Assembly: GCA_963924555.1 (NCBI GenBank)
Contig: OZ004584.1
Location: forward strand, 6,881,001-6,945,000
DNA from: Crambe crambe
Taxonomy: Eukaryota > Porifera > Demospongiae > Poecilosclerida > Crambeidae
Reading direction: 5' to 3'
Length of the DNA: 64,000 bases
A program made the translations under genes and the position numbers. Below, one piece after another: positions 1-10,649 of this stretch (position 1 is the first letter of the stretch; the number at the start of each line of letters is the position of its first letter). Below the pieces are notes generated by a model, which worked only from the letters and a program-made list of their open reading frames with translations, was not told the origin of the DNA and searched no databases.

Positions 1-2904
1 ATTATGACACCAGCACTTGAATGAGGATCACTGGTATCTAACTGAGCATACTTGACCTGCAAAATTTAAAAGGATAGAGAGGTAGCTGATTTCAGATTGT
101 GGGTACTAAATTTAATTATTTATTTAATTTAATTATTTATTAACTAAATAATTGTATGGCTAGCTATATCCAGTTTATTATTGTCGTTTTTGTTGTTGTT
201 GTTGTTGTTTTTTGTAAATTTTATTATTATTGTGAAATTTTTGACTTGCAGGTACTAAAGTTGATGCCTCTCAAAATTCAGTACCTCTCTTTCATCTGGC
301 ATTGGTTTCTTATTTGGTAATAGTGCACTAGAAAATCTGACGTTCGCTACTTCATTATCAGCAGTTGAAGTTGATTCAGGATCATCAACTGGAGTGGATA
401 AATCCTGCAAAGAAGAAAATTATGTAATAGCTACTCCCATAATTTTTATGATTATTACATGTATCATACCTCATTACTGTGGACTTTGATGATCTGTTCT
501 TCAACAGAAGAATCAGGACTACAACATGTAGAATTTCTTTTCAAAGTGAGCATTGACTCTTCTAGAGGCTGGTAATGTGAAAATAATGTGCGATCAAAAA
601 TTGAAGAAGTAGGGCTGCATACATGTACGTATAAGATAAATCTTGTACCTTTCTCTTGCTATCCAGTGGAGGGTGCACTGGTTTTAGCAATGAATATGTA
701 GCATCAATTCCTGTTGGAAAATCTTGTGAGTGGTGCTGCATTTAGATCGATGAATTGAGCATGATGATATTAAAATAATTATCGTCAAAATACTTAGTTA
801 CTTCGATGATTGAATATGCTATGTCTGGGAAAGAAGTAGGTCCCACTAGAGAGTAATGTGTTGGCTCAATCAGTGTAGGATTACTGCACAAATTCTACAA
901 AAGGATAAATAAAAAATCAATCATCAAACAAAAAACAACTTTGTAGCTAAGTACCGCTTTTTTCATTTCTTTCCTGTGATGTGAGTAGTAGTAAAGTATG
1001 AATGCCAACATCACTATCACAATGCTCATCACAACAGCTATAAAAGTGTGGAAAAATAACATCTATGCTAGCTAGCTAGCTAATAGCTGTAAACCATACC
1101 TATTCCAACAGGCACTGCAATTGCTACCACATCAAGAGAGTTGGTATACTCAGTACTGCTTGTTCCTACCACTAAAAGTAAAAAGAACGTGTCATTAATA
1201 TCATTATTATTACCTGCAGGAATAAACCTGCATGAAGTTAACATGTAAAAAATACAGCGCAGTAATATTTATGTTCAGTTAACTCAATGCTGTGCTACTG
1301 GCTAATTGCCCAGATAAGTTTTTGACTTCGAGAAGTTGATAAGATCAATTTTCAGTGTGAAACGTACATAATGGGATCACATGATCATAACATCTGACAG
1401 TTTGGTATATAATAGTCTGACGTGTATAGCAAACTAGACATCATTCCGCCATTGCAATGCAATTGATTGTTTATTATCACTATCTAATAGCCTTACACTT
1501 TCTCTAAAAGCTATAGTTAAGTCCCTACTCACTTTCACTTGTGTATGTGTTCATTGTCATTATAGTTGGGGGTGGGAGTGTAGTTGGGGGCGGGAATGTA
1601 GTTGGGGTTGGGAGATACACCACTGTAAAATTGCTTGAAATGTTTTCGTATTTCGTTTCAACATGAAGAACATAGTTTACAAATATGTATGAAATGTTGG
1701 GACAATTGCCTGAACCCATGGTAGGATCCTCATCATTGAGAATGAGATATTCAATCCTGTTCAATGCATCAGTGAGATGTGCAGGGGAGCTGCAATGTGT
1801 GTCATCTTCATACTCTATGTGAACTGTCAGCTCTTTGAAGCAGCTTGTTGATGACTGGATTATCTCAGCTGAAATCTGTGACAGTCAATGTAGCTAGCTA
1901 GAAATCTTAGATTGGCTAGATTTTAGCTCCCCATAAGATGAGTGGTCCAGCCATTAGCTATCACATTTTTAAGGTTAGCTATCTGAATTTATTGAAACTC
2001 AAATGGTTGTTTTTACACAACACATGATAATTTCAGTTTGTGAATGGTAACCAATTTATACTAGTTACATAACATACAGCCGTCATCACTCCTGAATCAG
2101 ATAAGTGTACATCTGGATCATAAAGTCCAATGAAATGATCTACATCATTGTGATTACTATGAGATGAGAATTTATTGGTTTAATGGTTACAAACTAACCA
2201 TCATGAAACATTACATCTATAGGATCACTGGGAGCTCCTTGACCAACTACATTCACTGCTGTGATTATGAACTGATACTCCAGCACTGATCCAAGGACTG
2301 AGTTGGTAGACAATATGTATTGAGGAGCTACGATGGAACATTGACCAAGATGGTGAAGTGGAGTCTTCTCTCCCTCAGATACATTGTACACCTCCACACA
2401 GAATGTCATGTCTGGGTCAGTGTTAGTGATGTCCAGGGAGAAGGGAGGTTGCCAAGTCAGGGTGATGAAGGAACAGATAATGGAAACATTCACTTCTTTC
2501 ACTTCATCTAGCAGTCCTATAAGTATCAAAAGTTTAATAATGACTAAGTGATGAGATAATAGTTGCTACTTTCCTTGTATCTGGACAAAGAACACTTCAC
2601 CATAGAGTACTGTGGGATCACTAACATTAAAGAGATTATGTCTTTCACATTGGACTACAGAGTTCAAAAATGTTTCAGTACAGTTCAAATGCAGCATTCG
2701 GTGTTCAAATGTAGTGGTGATTTGAGATCGTTCTTTAATAATATTGTTTAATGAGATATTATTGACTGTCCACATGATTGAATAATCACCTATAGGTTTA
2801 AACTGACAATTGAATTCAGCCACTTGATGTAGGCCACAAATCACTTGTGATGACATGGAACTTTCTGTAGCTAACAATAATAATATCACTACCTTTATTA
2901 TCAT
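1..2904 (-). CDS. Receptor A1: Ig/FN3 transmembrane receptor with ITIM-like tail, 3' end off window
   Basis: Predicted exons, 5' to 3': 2574-2904 (signal peptide + Ig-like), 2199-2516 (FN3), 2078-2139 (linker), 1533-1875 (second beta-sandwich domain and proline/threonine stalk), 1100-1171 and 955-1037 (transmembrane), 802-894, 649-735, 470-568, 285-404 and <1-56 (cytoplasmic). The Ig exon starts with a hydrophobic leader and has the C...W...C pattern; the FN3 exon ends with a conserved AVNVVGQGAPSDP segment. The transmembrane exon reads VIVMLAFILYYY followed by basic residues, so the C-terminus is cytosolic. Tail tyrosines include THYSLV (ITSM-like), IAYSII and VKYAQL (ITIM-like). By analogy with B1 and C1, a death-domain exon should lie just beyond position 1. 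Likely role: surface recognition receptor signalling through SH2 proteins and death-domain adaptors; ligand unknown. Frames are open throughout. Confidence 0.72.
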
Positions 2905-3589
2905 AGTGAATTAGCTACTGTAGGCAACTTGCTTTTATCGAAATTACCATAGCCGCTATCTATGGTTCTTTAGCTATAGCCGGCCCTGTGCGCGCTAATC
3001 CCCCGGCCCCCGGCGCGGGCGAATTATTTATTTATTTATTTATTTATTTTTAGAATATTTTATAGACTCTCCACTGACCTTTGAACCAAGTTGTGCGCAT
3101 GCCCATGGCAATAGTTCGAGTTTGTGAAGCCAGAACCAAGACCCCTGAGCAAATGTATCATAGCAAGAGTGTATGAGAAATAATAAATAAGGTGCAGGAA
3201 AAGAATGAATAAACCTAGAGCAATAAAACTGACAGGAGAGAAACTGAAATTATGTTGGGAGGATCTAGAACTACATGGCTATTCTCCTTGGTACTCGAGA
3301 CCACTATTTCATGGAAATCTGTTCCTTCTCAATGTTTGTTAACATTACAGAAATAACTATCCCATATGCAGCACAGTCCATCAACTCAAATACAAGAAGT
3401 TGCTGAGAAGGGTCCCATGAACTTTCTGGCCATGAAAATTGTTCTTGAAGCCAGCTACATCAAGCAGAGGTCTGAACTTTGCTGACAAGTGTATGTACTC
3501 ATCCTCCTTGGTTTCTATGTAGCTAGAGAACAAACATAGGGATGCAACTCACACATAACTCAGAGCTAGATTTGCTTACCTGAAACTTG
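2905..3589. other. Intergenic segment with GC-rich island, no gene recognised
   Basis: Between the start of A1 and the next pseudogene. It opens with the AT-rich upstream flank of A1, then a short CpG-rich patch at about 2981-3021 (CCCCCGGCCCCCGGCGCGGGC), an ATTT microsatellite and about 500 bp of ordinary sequence with no long open frame. The same segment recurs at about 22916-23580 and 51253-51900, differing mainly in the length of the simple repeat after the GC patch. No coding potential could be supported. Confidence 0.5.
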
Positions 3590-4594
3590 GTCTGTACTTT
3601 ATAGTATGTAGGCTCTAGTGGGTTGGATAATCATTCACAGTAGCTTTTGTTAAGTCTAGGTTAAGTCTCATTTCAGTGTTAAGTTTGTTAAATCTCCACA
3701 GTAGTATAACAGCAGCATGCAGCAGCAACAACAACAACAGCAGCAGCAGCGACAATAACAACAACAACAACAACAACAACAACAACGACAACAATGACAA
3801 CAATGACAACAAAAAAAATCCTCTTCTTGTAATGGAACCAAAGGAAAAACATAATGATGGACTTGATAGTAGCAGAATAAGCATTGTGAGGCTCATTAGC
3901 TACTGGAATATTATTACAGTAAGACAATGTATGATTGTAGTACTATCAGTATTGCATCTGAATTAGAAGGAATGATAGTAGAAGAGTCCAAAACAATCAT
4001 GTTGTTTGTTTGTTTTTATAGCTAGCTAGTGGCTAACCTGTTTTCAATTGGGAAATATGTCACAATAAGACTATTGGATACAGTTCCATCATCAGTTTTC
4101 ATATAAATAGTGTAATTGTTTACAGATGCATCAAGACATCTGCTACAGTTATAGATACTCTCTCCATTCAAAATGAGAAAATGTTGCTGATTCAACTCAG
4201 GAGTTACTTGTACTGGGCAGCTGCAGTTTGTGCTATCATAGTAATCAGTTAGCTCTTGGAAGCACAGATATCAGCTGCATAATAATTTAAACTAATAGCA
4301 TTTAAGTATACAAAGTGGGGTCACTGAAATTAAAGAGATTATGTCTTTCACATTGAACTACTGAGTTCTTAAATGTTCAGATGCAGTATTTGATTTTCAA
4401 GCGTAGTGGTGATTCCAGATTCACCTTTCTTAATGCCTGATGAGACGTTGACTGTCCACGTACGTAATGATATAATAACCTATAGGTTTAAACTGACAAT
4501 TGAATTCAGCCACTTGATGTAGGCCACAAATCACTTGCGATGGCATAGAATTTTCTGTAACTAATAATAGTAATATCACTATCTTTATCATCAT
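3590..4594 (-). pseudogene. Receptor pseudogene between A1 and A2
   Basis: Pieces of one receptor in the right order but incomplete. About 4290-4594 is a signal-peptide/Ig exon whose first third matches A1 (leader, then VICGLHQVAEFNC) and then loses the frame near 4440-4480, with internal deletions. No FN3 exon follows. About 4030-4265 is the second beta-sandwich exon (CFQELTDYY... NCSRCLDASVNNYTIY, in frame). About 3590-3660 resembles a tail exon (EPTYYKV) ending at a good GT donor. Without FN3 and transmembrane exons this cannot make the usual receptor. A CAA/CAG microsatellite sits at 3726-3812. The same relic is present in blocks B and C, so it predates the triplication. Confidence 0.6.
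3726..3812. repeat. CAA/CAG microsatellite
   Basis: Imperfect CAA repeat with CAG and CAATGA interruptions. Equivalent tracts of different length lie at 23727-23842 and 52078-52160, so it is a length-variable marker between blocks A, B and C. The Asn-rich, Leu-rich and Cys-rich open frames read across it on either strand are products of the repeat. Confidence 0.9.
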
Positions 4595-4800
4595 AGTAAA
4601 CTAGCTACTATAAGCAACTTGCTTTTAATGATACTGCAGCAAAGGCGATAAAAATTATAAGCTACTCGCCTATGTCACGTGGCCGCGTGAGAGCGTGGGG
4701 GTGGGGCTGGGCCAGGTACTGTTATATGCATAATAATGGCTAGCTAACTAACACCATACTGACTGTGTCTGGATGCATTATATTATTATTGGTCAGCTTA

Positions 4801-7800
4801 TTATATTGAGTACTTTGATTTCAAATTATCAGCCACTTTCATTTCACTGATGTTCTCTAGAGCTTCGATGATACCCTCCAGTTTGTTTCCAGGACGTTCG
4901 AAGTAAAACTCCAATGTGACTTCAAGGCATGTGACATTGCTTTCATTGTTGGTATAAATTTCATCTTCAAGGTCTTCGTCAATTCCAATCTGTTTTGCAA
5001 ACTCACTCCATTTGTCAGCAATGGGAACAAGATCTTCGATGACATCTGCAGCAGTTGAAGGCTTTGGTACAGTTTCTGTAATATTAAATATGAATGAGTA
5101 TACATAGCTAAGTTTTCATAAACATCTGCAGAGTATTCACCCTTCTTTGTAGCTCATAAATAAAGAGTACTGTATAGCTATACCATTAATAATCATACAA
5201 GACTGCAAAGCTCCTTATCTTCCTTTCTTCATTATGGTAGCAATGTATACTTGGCTAGCTACTATAGCCATTACTTTTAGCTTGCTTTGTTGGAATCTGT
5301 GGTGGCACATCAAATTTCAACTTTGAGGGAACTACATCTGAGTAGACCACTTTTTCTGGTGCTATGATCCCAACAATCGGAGATGAACATGAGAGGTTTA
5401 GTTGAGCATATATTACATTCTATAGTATGAATCATTGAATTATCAATAATCAATAAGTCAATATTGCTATACCTCACTGCTCAAAGAATCTTTGGTTGTA
5501 TGACAGACTTTTTCACTGCTAGGTGAAGCATGTGGTACAGGGTCCTCTTGAGTATGCACACTCTGCAAATAAAAATAAAAAGCATAACTAACAATTCAGT
5601 CCCAAAGAGCTACTAGCTACATAAAGCCAAATATTATTGATAACCATGATTGTAATAACAACAGTTTCAATGATACATTTGGCTAAAAAGCACTTTGCTT
5701 CGATCTCCAAGTTATAGGAGCTCTTTTGGTAACATAATCAAGTGGATCAGTGGGTAACTAAATGGACTATGTTGACTTCTGCAGTCACCAGCACCTTCTG
5801 CTTCATGAACTGGATCATATAGAATTTGCAGCTGTGGAAGGGTGGGCAATTTGAATTTGCAAGTAGCTAGCTAGTTCATACAAATCAGCTATCATGAGAA
5901 TTTGATAGCTGTGTACAGTCAGTAGCTACGTAGCCAGTTACGTAGGTCAGGCTGGGGGTGTCACTTGGTTCAGTTAGCTGAATTTCACACTGTAGCTGAT
6001 AGCTGTAGAGCTGTACCTCATTGCCAGTATTTTCATTGAGTACATCTGAGCTTGGAGTATTGGGTCCTCTTGGTAAGATATCATCATACACTGAACATGA
6101 GGTCATACCACTTGATGCCTTCTCTTCAGGTGGATTCTACATAAAAGTATAGTTAAGTTTATAACTTAGCTAGCTATCATCATCATACCATGAAATCTGA
6201 ATATATATTGTCCTGTAATAAGAATAATATTTTCGTGAGTAGCTACATGACTGATGATCACTAATACAATGTACCTCATGGTCGTCATGGAATCGTACTT
6301 GAAATTCGGCTACAGCATAAAGATACATAAGTCCATAACGATTAGCTAGTTATATAATAGTTGGCTATGTAATTTTACCATTATGTTCACTTCGTTTCTT
6401 TCTGTAGTAGTGGTAGAAACCACAGCAAGATAGGATTGTGAAGAGCATGCATACTGGTTGGGTGTAGCTATAGTAAAATGAACTAGCTATAGCCATTTTA
6501 ATTTCTTACCTAAATATACTCCAGCAAATGCTGCAGCAACTGCTGTAATGTTGAGGTTCAGATGTACTTCATCACGGTCTGTTCACAGACTCAGAATAAT
6601 GAATGTTCAATTATAGGTGCCATGCATGTAGGTCATTATATATTATGGGCTGAGACATGACAGAAATTTGGGGGGACGGAGGCTCATTAATGCTGACAAT
6701 TAAGAAGTTATATGACACATTGATTTTATCCATGGTCTATACTTTTTTATTGAGTGCTAGCTAACTAAATTTAGATCTATACCACACAATATGAGGACTA
6801 GCAGAAAGTGACATGGTTAGGGATTTTTACCTGAAGTTGAGGTAATGATTGCAGAGCTAATGCTAGTTGGTTCAAGTTGAGTCATATTTTCACATTTTTC
6901 AGTTGGAAGTTGAGTCATATTTTCACATTTTTCAGTTGGGATAACAAAGAGGTGATTGGACACGAGTCCATAGTCCATGTATTCAATGTATATGGTATAA
7001 TTTGTGGATGGAATAAGACAACCACAGTTGTCACTGTGAAACTCAAATTCAGTGACATTTGTGTTATTTAGTGACCAGCAGCAATTAGTTTCATCATGAT
7101 ATGTTCTGATATGTACAGTAACTCCTGAAGCCAGTGGGTAAGGAGAGGTCTCCTGTGCAAAGAAAGAATAGGGTTAGCCAATAATAATCACAGTTAATCA
7201 TGAAGGGATCTTCTGTGCATGCATTAAGAACAATAGCAACTATAAGAGTTGCTATCAATTAGCTAGGCTATACTTTAAAAGACAAAGCAGGAGACATCTC
7301 TGATTTGGAATAACATGCCATGCAAAAATCGATTTCAGGTTCCACGGATGTTTGGGTTATCTGTGAGTCACAGTGTGCTACATTAGAATAGGATTATGAA
7401 ATAGTTGTTATTCTAAATTCTCTTTTATAAGCACAATTTATTCCCCAAGGAATCTCTAGCTATAGTTACTGTACTCCATTATCAATACTTGCAGCTAATG
7501 CATGGTATCAATAGAACATACTGTAGCTACATTAATTCAGACACATCATGAGACCTATTATCGTTAATTTTTGTTGGCTTAAAGAACTTACTAGTGATAG
7601 ATTTACTGCAATATGAGAGTTGCAAATCTTGACTGTTGCATTGAGAAGATTTTTATTATTACCAAAACCTTGAATTGTTATTATACGTAGTAAACAAAGT
7701 ATGCACCTCGTCTTTTATAACTCACAAGGAAGGAGTGTTGCATTTATGGGTGCACTAGGAGCTCCTAGACCAACTACATTTCTGGCTCTAACGATGAACT

Positions 7801-8451
7801 GATACCGATTCAGGTCACTGATATTCATAGTGTACTGATGTGACTCAGTGCAGTGATCAGCAGAATCATTGAGTTGAATAGTCCCTCTCTTTCTGACTTC
7901 ATATACATCCACGCAGAACGTCATATCTGGGTCAGTGTTGGTGATATCTAGGGAAAAGGGAGGTTGCCAAGTCAGGATGATGGACCAGGAGGTACAGTTG
8001 ATGGAGACTTCTAAGTCTTCAACACTCCCTAGTAATCCTGTGTGGGGTAATATAATTATGATTTACTAGATAAACTTGTATACTTTCCTTGTATGCGAAG
8101 AGTATGCAAATTACCAAAAGCAGTCAAGGAGAGAAGACCAAATCTAACACACTGAACTAGTGAGTTATTCAGTGAAGCACTGCAGTATAGTAATAGTAAA
8201 GGAGGTCTTGATGATGAGTTTGACCTGGCTCCTTCAACACTGGTAGAGGAGACATTGTTGATTTTCCATTCAAAGCCATAAAAGCCTCTATGGTTCCCTG
8301 GTGGTGGTGGTGCTAAGAAACATCTGAATTCAATCGTTTGATTCAGACCACAGACAGCCTCATCACTTGAGAATGAGATAATTCGTCCTATGAGCTGAAT
8401 CACCGCTGTAGCTAAAATAATGCTAAACTTCTTGCTACTACTTCCTGACAT
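4801..8451 (-). CDS. Receptor A2: Ig/FN3 receptor with ITIM-like tail and C-terminal death domain
   Basis: Exons: 8088-8451 (signal peptide + Ig; an upstream in-frame Met at 8475 is possible, the second Met gives the cleaner leader), 7726-8037 (FN3), 7592-7668, 6831-7152 (second extracellular domain), 6510-6578 and 6379-6453 (transmembrane), 6275-6309, 6189-6212, 6017-6136, about 5760-5831, 5473-5562, 5275-5419, and the death-domain exon 4801-5075. The membrane exon reads VCMLFTILSCCGFYHYYRKK. Tail motifs of ITIM form: SVYDDI, ILYDPV, VIYAQL and VVYSDV. The last exon carries the death-domain core ADKWSEFAKQIGID...DEIYTNNES...KSKYSI and stop. The exon at about 5760-5831 has no clearly in-phase GT donor, so its left edge is uncertain. 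Likely a plasma-membrane receptor combining SH2-type and death-domain signalling. Confidence 0.74.
6862..6942. repeat. 33-bp tandem duplication inside the A2 stalk exon
   Basis: The unit ending in TTTTCACATTTTTCAGTTGG is present twice head to tail, adding 11 residues (a second TEKCENMTQLP unit) just outside the membrane. The equivalent exons of B2 (27952-28240) and C2 (55154-55442) have one unit. The duplication keeps the reading frame. Confidence 0.8.
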
Positions 8452-8761
8452 TGTTAAATGAACCGTACTGCACATGTGCTAAAAGTAATGATCTTCATAC
8501 CAGCTGAATAGAGTCTGAGTTTCTTTGCCCACAACCTAACTTTTTTGTACGTACTTGTTCTTGAATGATTAACTAATTAAGTTCTAGTAGTTAATTTATG
8601 GATATCATAACTATATTACAGTATCTATAACTGTTATGCGCTTGACTTACGATAATTTCCCATTATAAACATGTTTATTCTTTGTGATAAAGGTCAAATG
8701 GTCAAATAGCTAATTATGGAAATAACTGAGTCAGGACATTGTACACACTGAAATTGAAAGT

Positions 8762-10067
8762 TTAATGGCAGTACTTTCTATGTAAATAATTTGCCACCTC
8801 AAATTCTTCCATACTTTTCAAAATGTCGATAATGTCAGCCAAGGTCTGAGAGCGAAGTAATTCAATGGTGACCTTTAGGCATGCTTTATTTTTATTAGTA
8901 TGGTCTCCAGTGAATTCAAGGACACTCCCCACGTCAATTCCCATTTTTCCAGCAAACTCCCTCCACTTGCAAGCAATAGGGGAAAGATCATGGAAGAACT
9001 CTCAGACTGGTGAGCTGTTATGACAGTATAGCTAGCTAGCTGATAGCTAATAAAAATAGCTGGATTATCATTTTACCTTGTTTCCATTGGGAATCTTTAG
9101 GGATGACATTTAAGTAAATTGCTTCGTTAGCTGATGGCATCCTAATTTTTAGTGTAATAATTCTTGAAAGCATATATGTATCACCTGGATACCCTTTAGC
9201 TATTTAATGAATTTGATTCAGCTATCATGTACCAAAGATATATTAAGCTCCAATTAAGTAGTTGTATGTGCCCGGCACTAAGAAGAATCCATGAATAATA
9301 TGATAACAGCTACATAGTCAGCTATGTAGTTTTATTACCATCATAAAATTCTACATTCCTTGGATCACTAGGAGCCCCTCGACCTACTACATTCACTGCT
9401 GTGACTATGAACTGATAGTGAAGCATCAGTCCAGAGTTGTTGGTAGGTATTGTGTAGTGAGGAGTCACAATAGAGCATCGTCCAAGGTGATGAAATGGAG
9501 TCCTCTCTCCCTCAGATACATTATACACCTCCACACAGAATATCATGTCTGGGTCAGTGTCAGTGATGTCCAGGGAGAAGGGAGGCTGCCAAGTCAGGGT
9601 GATGGAGGAACAGTTAATGGAAACATTCACTTCCCTCACTTGATCTAATAGCCCTGTTAGTAGTAATAGGTAGCTAAGATAATAATGACAAATAAACAAG
9701 AACAACTAAGAACAATAGCTATATAATACAGCTGCTTTCCTTGTGTCTGAACATGGAAAACATCACCAGGAACATTAGGTTCACTTAGATCAAGAATATG
9801 AATTCCTTCACACTGAACTGTGGAGTTATCTAATTCTTCAGTACAGTTCAGAGAGAGAATTCGACCATCTGGTGTTTTATCACTTCCACTATATATCTCA
9901 TCATTGATGGTCCATATTATGTTGGTATCAGTCAGTTGTGTGAAGTCCAAGGAACATTCAAATTCAGCTCGTTGATGTAGACCACAAGTTATCACTGACA
10001 CACCCTGCACTGCTTCATAACTAAAAATGACCAGAAGATAGATCACAACAAATCTAGTATGTCTCAT
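8762..10067 (-). pseudogene. Truncated receptor A3 (Ig + FN3 intact, membrane region deleted)
   Basis: The signal-peptide/Ig exon 9740-10067 and FN3 exon 9339-9653 are open and match D2. The linker exon near 9230-9290 has lost its AG acceptor (the usual TCAG reads TCAT) and is 1 nt short relative to C3. Just downstream the start of the second beta-sandwich exon (ICFQELL) runs straight into a tail-like sequence (ANEAIYLNV) with an in-frame stop, so the rest of that domain, the membrane exons and most of the tail are deleted. A death-domain exon remains at 8762-8998 (FFHDLSPIACKWREFAGKMGID) ending YCH-stop. Best read as a pseudogene; a secreted Ig-FN3 fragment is an alternative. Confidence 0.6.
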
Positions 10068-10649
10068 CTTTCTTGTGATCAGCTCAGAAGAGAATGCAAA
10101 CTAACTCAATCAACCAGCTCCATGGCCAAGAGATTAGCTACATCTAGATATTAGCCATACTGTATTGACAGTGAAATTAGTGGTCCCCTGCAGTCATGGA
10201 CCCCCAGACTGTGCATGAGATCGAGAATGCATAGCAGATTAGCACTGGAGTCATGTCGTTGTGGGAATCTTCTTGCATATTAAATCTCTTAGGCCTAAGA
10301 CAATCATTATGACTATAGCTAGCTACTTATAGTGTGAAGAGCACTAATTATAAAAAGGTTTTAGAGACTGAAAAAAGTGATTATGAAAGGATGACATTAA
10401 ATGTGGACACGTGCACCTACAATTCATGAATTTGAAATGTCCAGTCTTGCAATCAATTTCCTACAGTAAAAAAATGATCAATTGAAGTTATAGTGATACT
10501 GTTTTCAGGTGCTGGGAATTGGGGAAGAGGAGTGTCATAGAAAAAAGCAAAAACTTACATATCAGGACACATTCTGTATCCTTGAAAGATACCCATTAGC
10601 TAACTCCCACCAATTAAAGATTCTCACCATGTGTGTTATTGTTGAGCTC

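Larger units (their letters stand above)
1..9340. repeat. Segmental duplication, block A
   Basis: Corresponds to block B (19998-about 30400) and block C (48313-about 57600), containing A1/B1/C1, the shared pseudogene, A2/B2/C2 and a trailing death-domain exon. Offsets are near 20.0 kb (A to B) and 48.3 kb (A to C). Similarity runs through introns and intergenic DNA. Homology of A with C continues past 9340 to about 11880 (C side about 58215-60790), allowing for the insertion at 57601-58217. Confidence 0.9.

Noticed and set aside
3615..3966. Asn-rich, Leu-rich and Cys-rich frames across the CAA repeat (also 23624-24020 and 51999-52241)
   Set aside because: Products of a microsatellite whose length differs between the three blocks.
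4857..5105. An 82-residue frame starting MYTHSYLILQKLYQ (also in B and C)
   Set aside because: Out-of-frame reading of the death-domain exon; the true frame gives the conserved death-domain pattern and stop at 4801.
8056..8087. Extending the Ig exon of A2 past IQGK into YTSLSSKS
   Set aside because: This is read-through into the intron; the FN3 exon joins in frame only after CAAG.
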